Positions 13,267 to 13,474 of a stretch of DNA of 13,474 nucleotides are shown here, piece by piece. The notes below the pieces were generated by a model. It saw only the letters and a program-made list of their open reading frames with translations, was not told the DNA's origin and searched no databases. Where the stretch lies: the NCBI GenBank assembly GCA_035307785.1, contig DATGHS010000336.1, positions 1 to 13,474 on the forward strand. Reading direction: 5' to 3'. The stretch's first letter is position 1; each line of letters starts with the position of its first letter. This DNA comes from DATGHS01 sp035307785 (GTDB lineage Bacteria; Planctomycetota; Planctomycetia; Gemmatales; Gemmataceae). The position numbers were made by a program, and so were the translations under genes.

Positions 13267-13301
13267 GTTTAGCGGGGGACCCGCAGGGTCCCCCGCTAAA
13301 C
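13267..13301. repeat. Perfect 16-bp hairpin adjoining the phosphorylase ribosome binding site
   Basis: GTTTAGCGGGGGACCC (13267-13282) is exactly complementary to 13286-13301 around the 3-base loop GCA. On the minus strand the hairpin ends two bases before the GGAG of the phosphorylase gene. It would be extremely stable in the leader mRNA and could hinder ribosome entry or act as an attenuator. Read as protein it gives CLAGDPAGPPLN, a peptide I recall from mis-annotated planctomycete N-termini, which suggests a dispersed repeat. Confidence 0.82.
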
Positions 13302-13384
13302 AAATTACAGCGTTGACTCCGCATCGGAAAGTTGTTACGCCCCGGCCTACACGCACGGAATAATCCGAACGGCAGGCACTCCTG

Positions 13385-13406
13385 TAATAAACGGGAGAGT
13401 TTATTA
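13385..13406. terminator. AT-rich dyad between tRNA and phosphorylase gene
   Basis: TAATAAAC (13385-13392) pairs perfectly with GTTTATTA (13399-13406) around a 6-base loop. On the minus strand it begins 38 bases after the tRNA 3' end and stands upstream of the phosphorylase leader. It could be a tRNA terminator, though the stem is weak, or an operator or -10-region dyad for the phosphorylase promoter. The TAATAA it contains is 15 bases after TTGCAT on the minus strand. Confidence 0.3.
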
Positions 13407-13444
13407 TTTCGGTGGCCGATAATGCAAAGCGGGGCAAAGTGCAG

Positions 13445-13474
13445 TACGCCCGGAGGGATTCGAACCCCCAACCC
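13445..13474 (-). tRNA. tRNA, 3' portion (isotype not determinable)
   Basis: Only the 3' end lies in the window. On the minus strand a T-stem GGGGG (13469-13465), loop TTCGAAT (13464-13458) and T-stem CCCTC (13457-13453) are followed by the acceptor strand CGGGCGT (13452-13446) and discriminator A (13445). The predicted 5' acceptor strand outside the window is ACGCCCG. No CCA is encoded, since the next bases are CTGC, so CCA must be added by nucleotidyltransferase. The anticodon is outside the window. Confidence 0.85.

Noticed and set aside
309..13301. CRISPR array or insertion sequence as explanation of the repeats
   Set aside because: The palindromes are mutually unrelated, single in the window and not regularly spaced. 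No Cas or transposase gene is present.
13255..13437. In-frame N-terminal extension of the phosphorylase by 61 residues
   Set aside because: It is read through the perfect hairpin repeat and upstream non-coding DNA, while ATG 13254 has GGAG at correct spacing and gives normal family length.

Overview
The window looks like chromosomal DNA of a GC-rich planctomycete, probably of the Pirellulales/Gemmatales type. The evidence is a DUF1501 C-terminus, a membrane PP2C phosphatase, a small PEGA lipoprotein, a very long HEAT/TPR exported protein, a CBM9-like protein, an exported methyltransferase, and many different palindromic repeats between genes. Taxonomy is inferred from gene content and style only. 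No tool was available to confirm it.

Layout, left to right. 1-299 (+) is the tail of a DUF1501 protein. 352-1698 (-) is a PP2C phosphatase with two membrane helices. A 433-bp gap holds inverted repeats and a possible promoter. 2132-2560 (+) is a PEGA lipoprotein. 2600-5338 (-) is a HEAT/TPR exported protein, preceded on the same strand by a CBM9-like membrane-anchored protein (5417-6532, -). 6732-7949 (+) is a class V aminotransferase, 8071-8802 (+) an exported SAM methyltransferase and 8888-9466 (+) an uncharacterised protein. 9578-10483 (-) is oxygen-dependent coproporphyrinogen oxidase (hemF). 10585-11709 (+) is an enolase-superfamily enzyme. A purine nucleoside phosphorylase (12430-13254, -) and a CPBP-type membrane protease (11714-12433, -) overlap by four bases. 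The 3' end of a tRNA (13445-13474, -) closes the window.

There is no single obvious pathway. HemF belongs to heme synthesis, the phosphorylase to purine salvage, and the enolase-family enzyme to sugar-acid catabolism. The CBM9-like protein and the TPR protein probably form one transcription unit with an envelope role. I see no defence island, CRISPR array, transposase or phage gene.

The most striking structure is not protein-coding. At least seven unrelated palindromic elements sit at gene boundaries: 309-351, 1806-1858, 6643-6705, 7949-8052, 8803-8865, 9496-9553 and 13267-13301. An eighth (5247-5301) lies in frame inside the export signal of the TPR protein, and one short palindrome (11701-11722) contains most of both stop codons of a convergent pair. 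Several touch a stop codon or a ribosome binding site, so they may act as terminators, RNA-stability elements or translational controls. Because many lack stop codons, they also create false N-terminal extensions of neighbouring genes. Starts here were therefore chosen by ribosome binding site and protein homology, not by longest reading frame.
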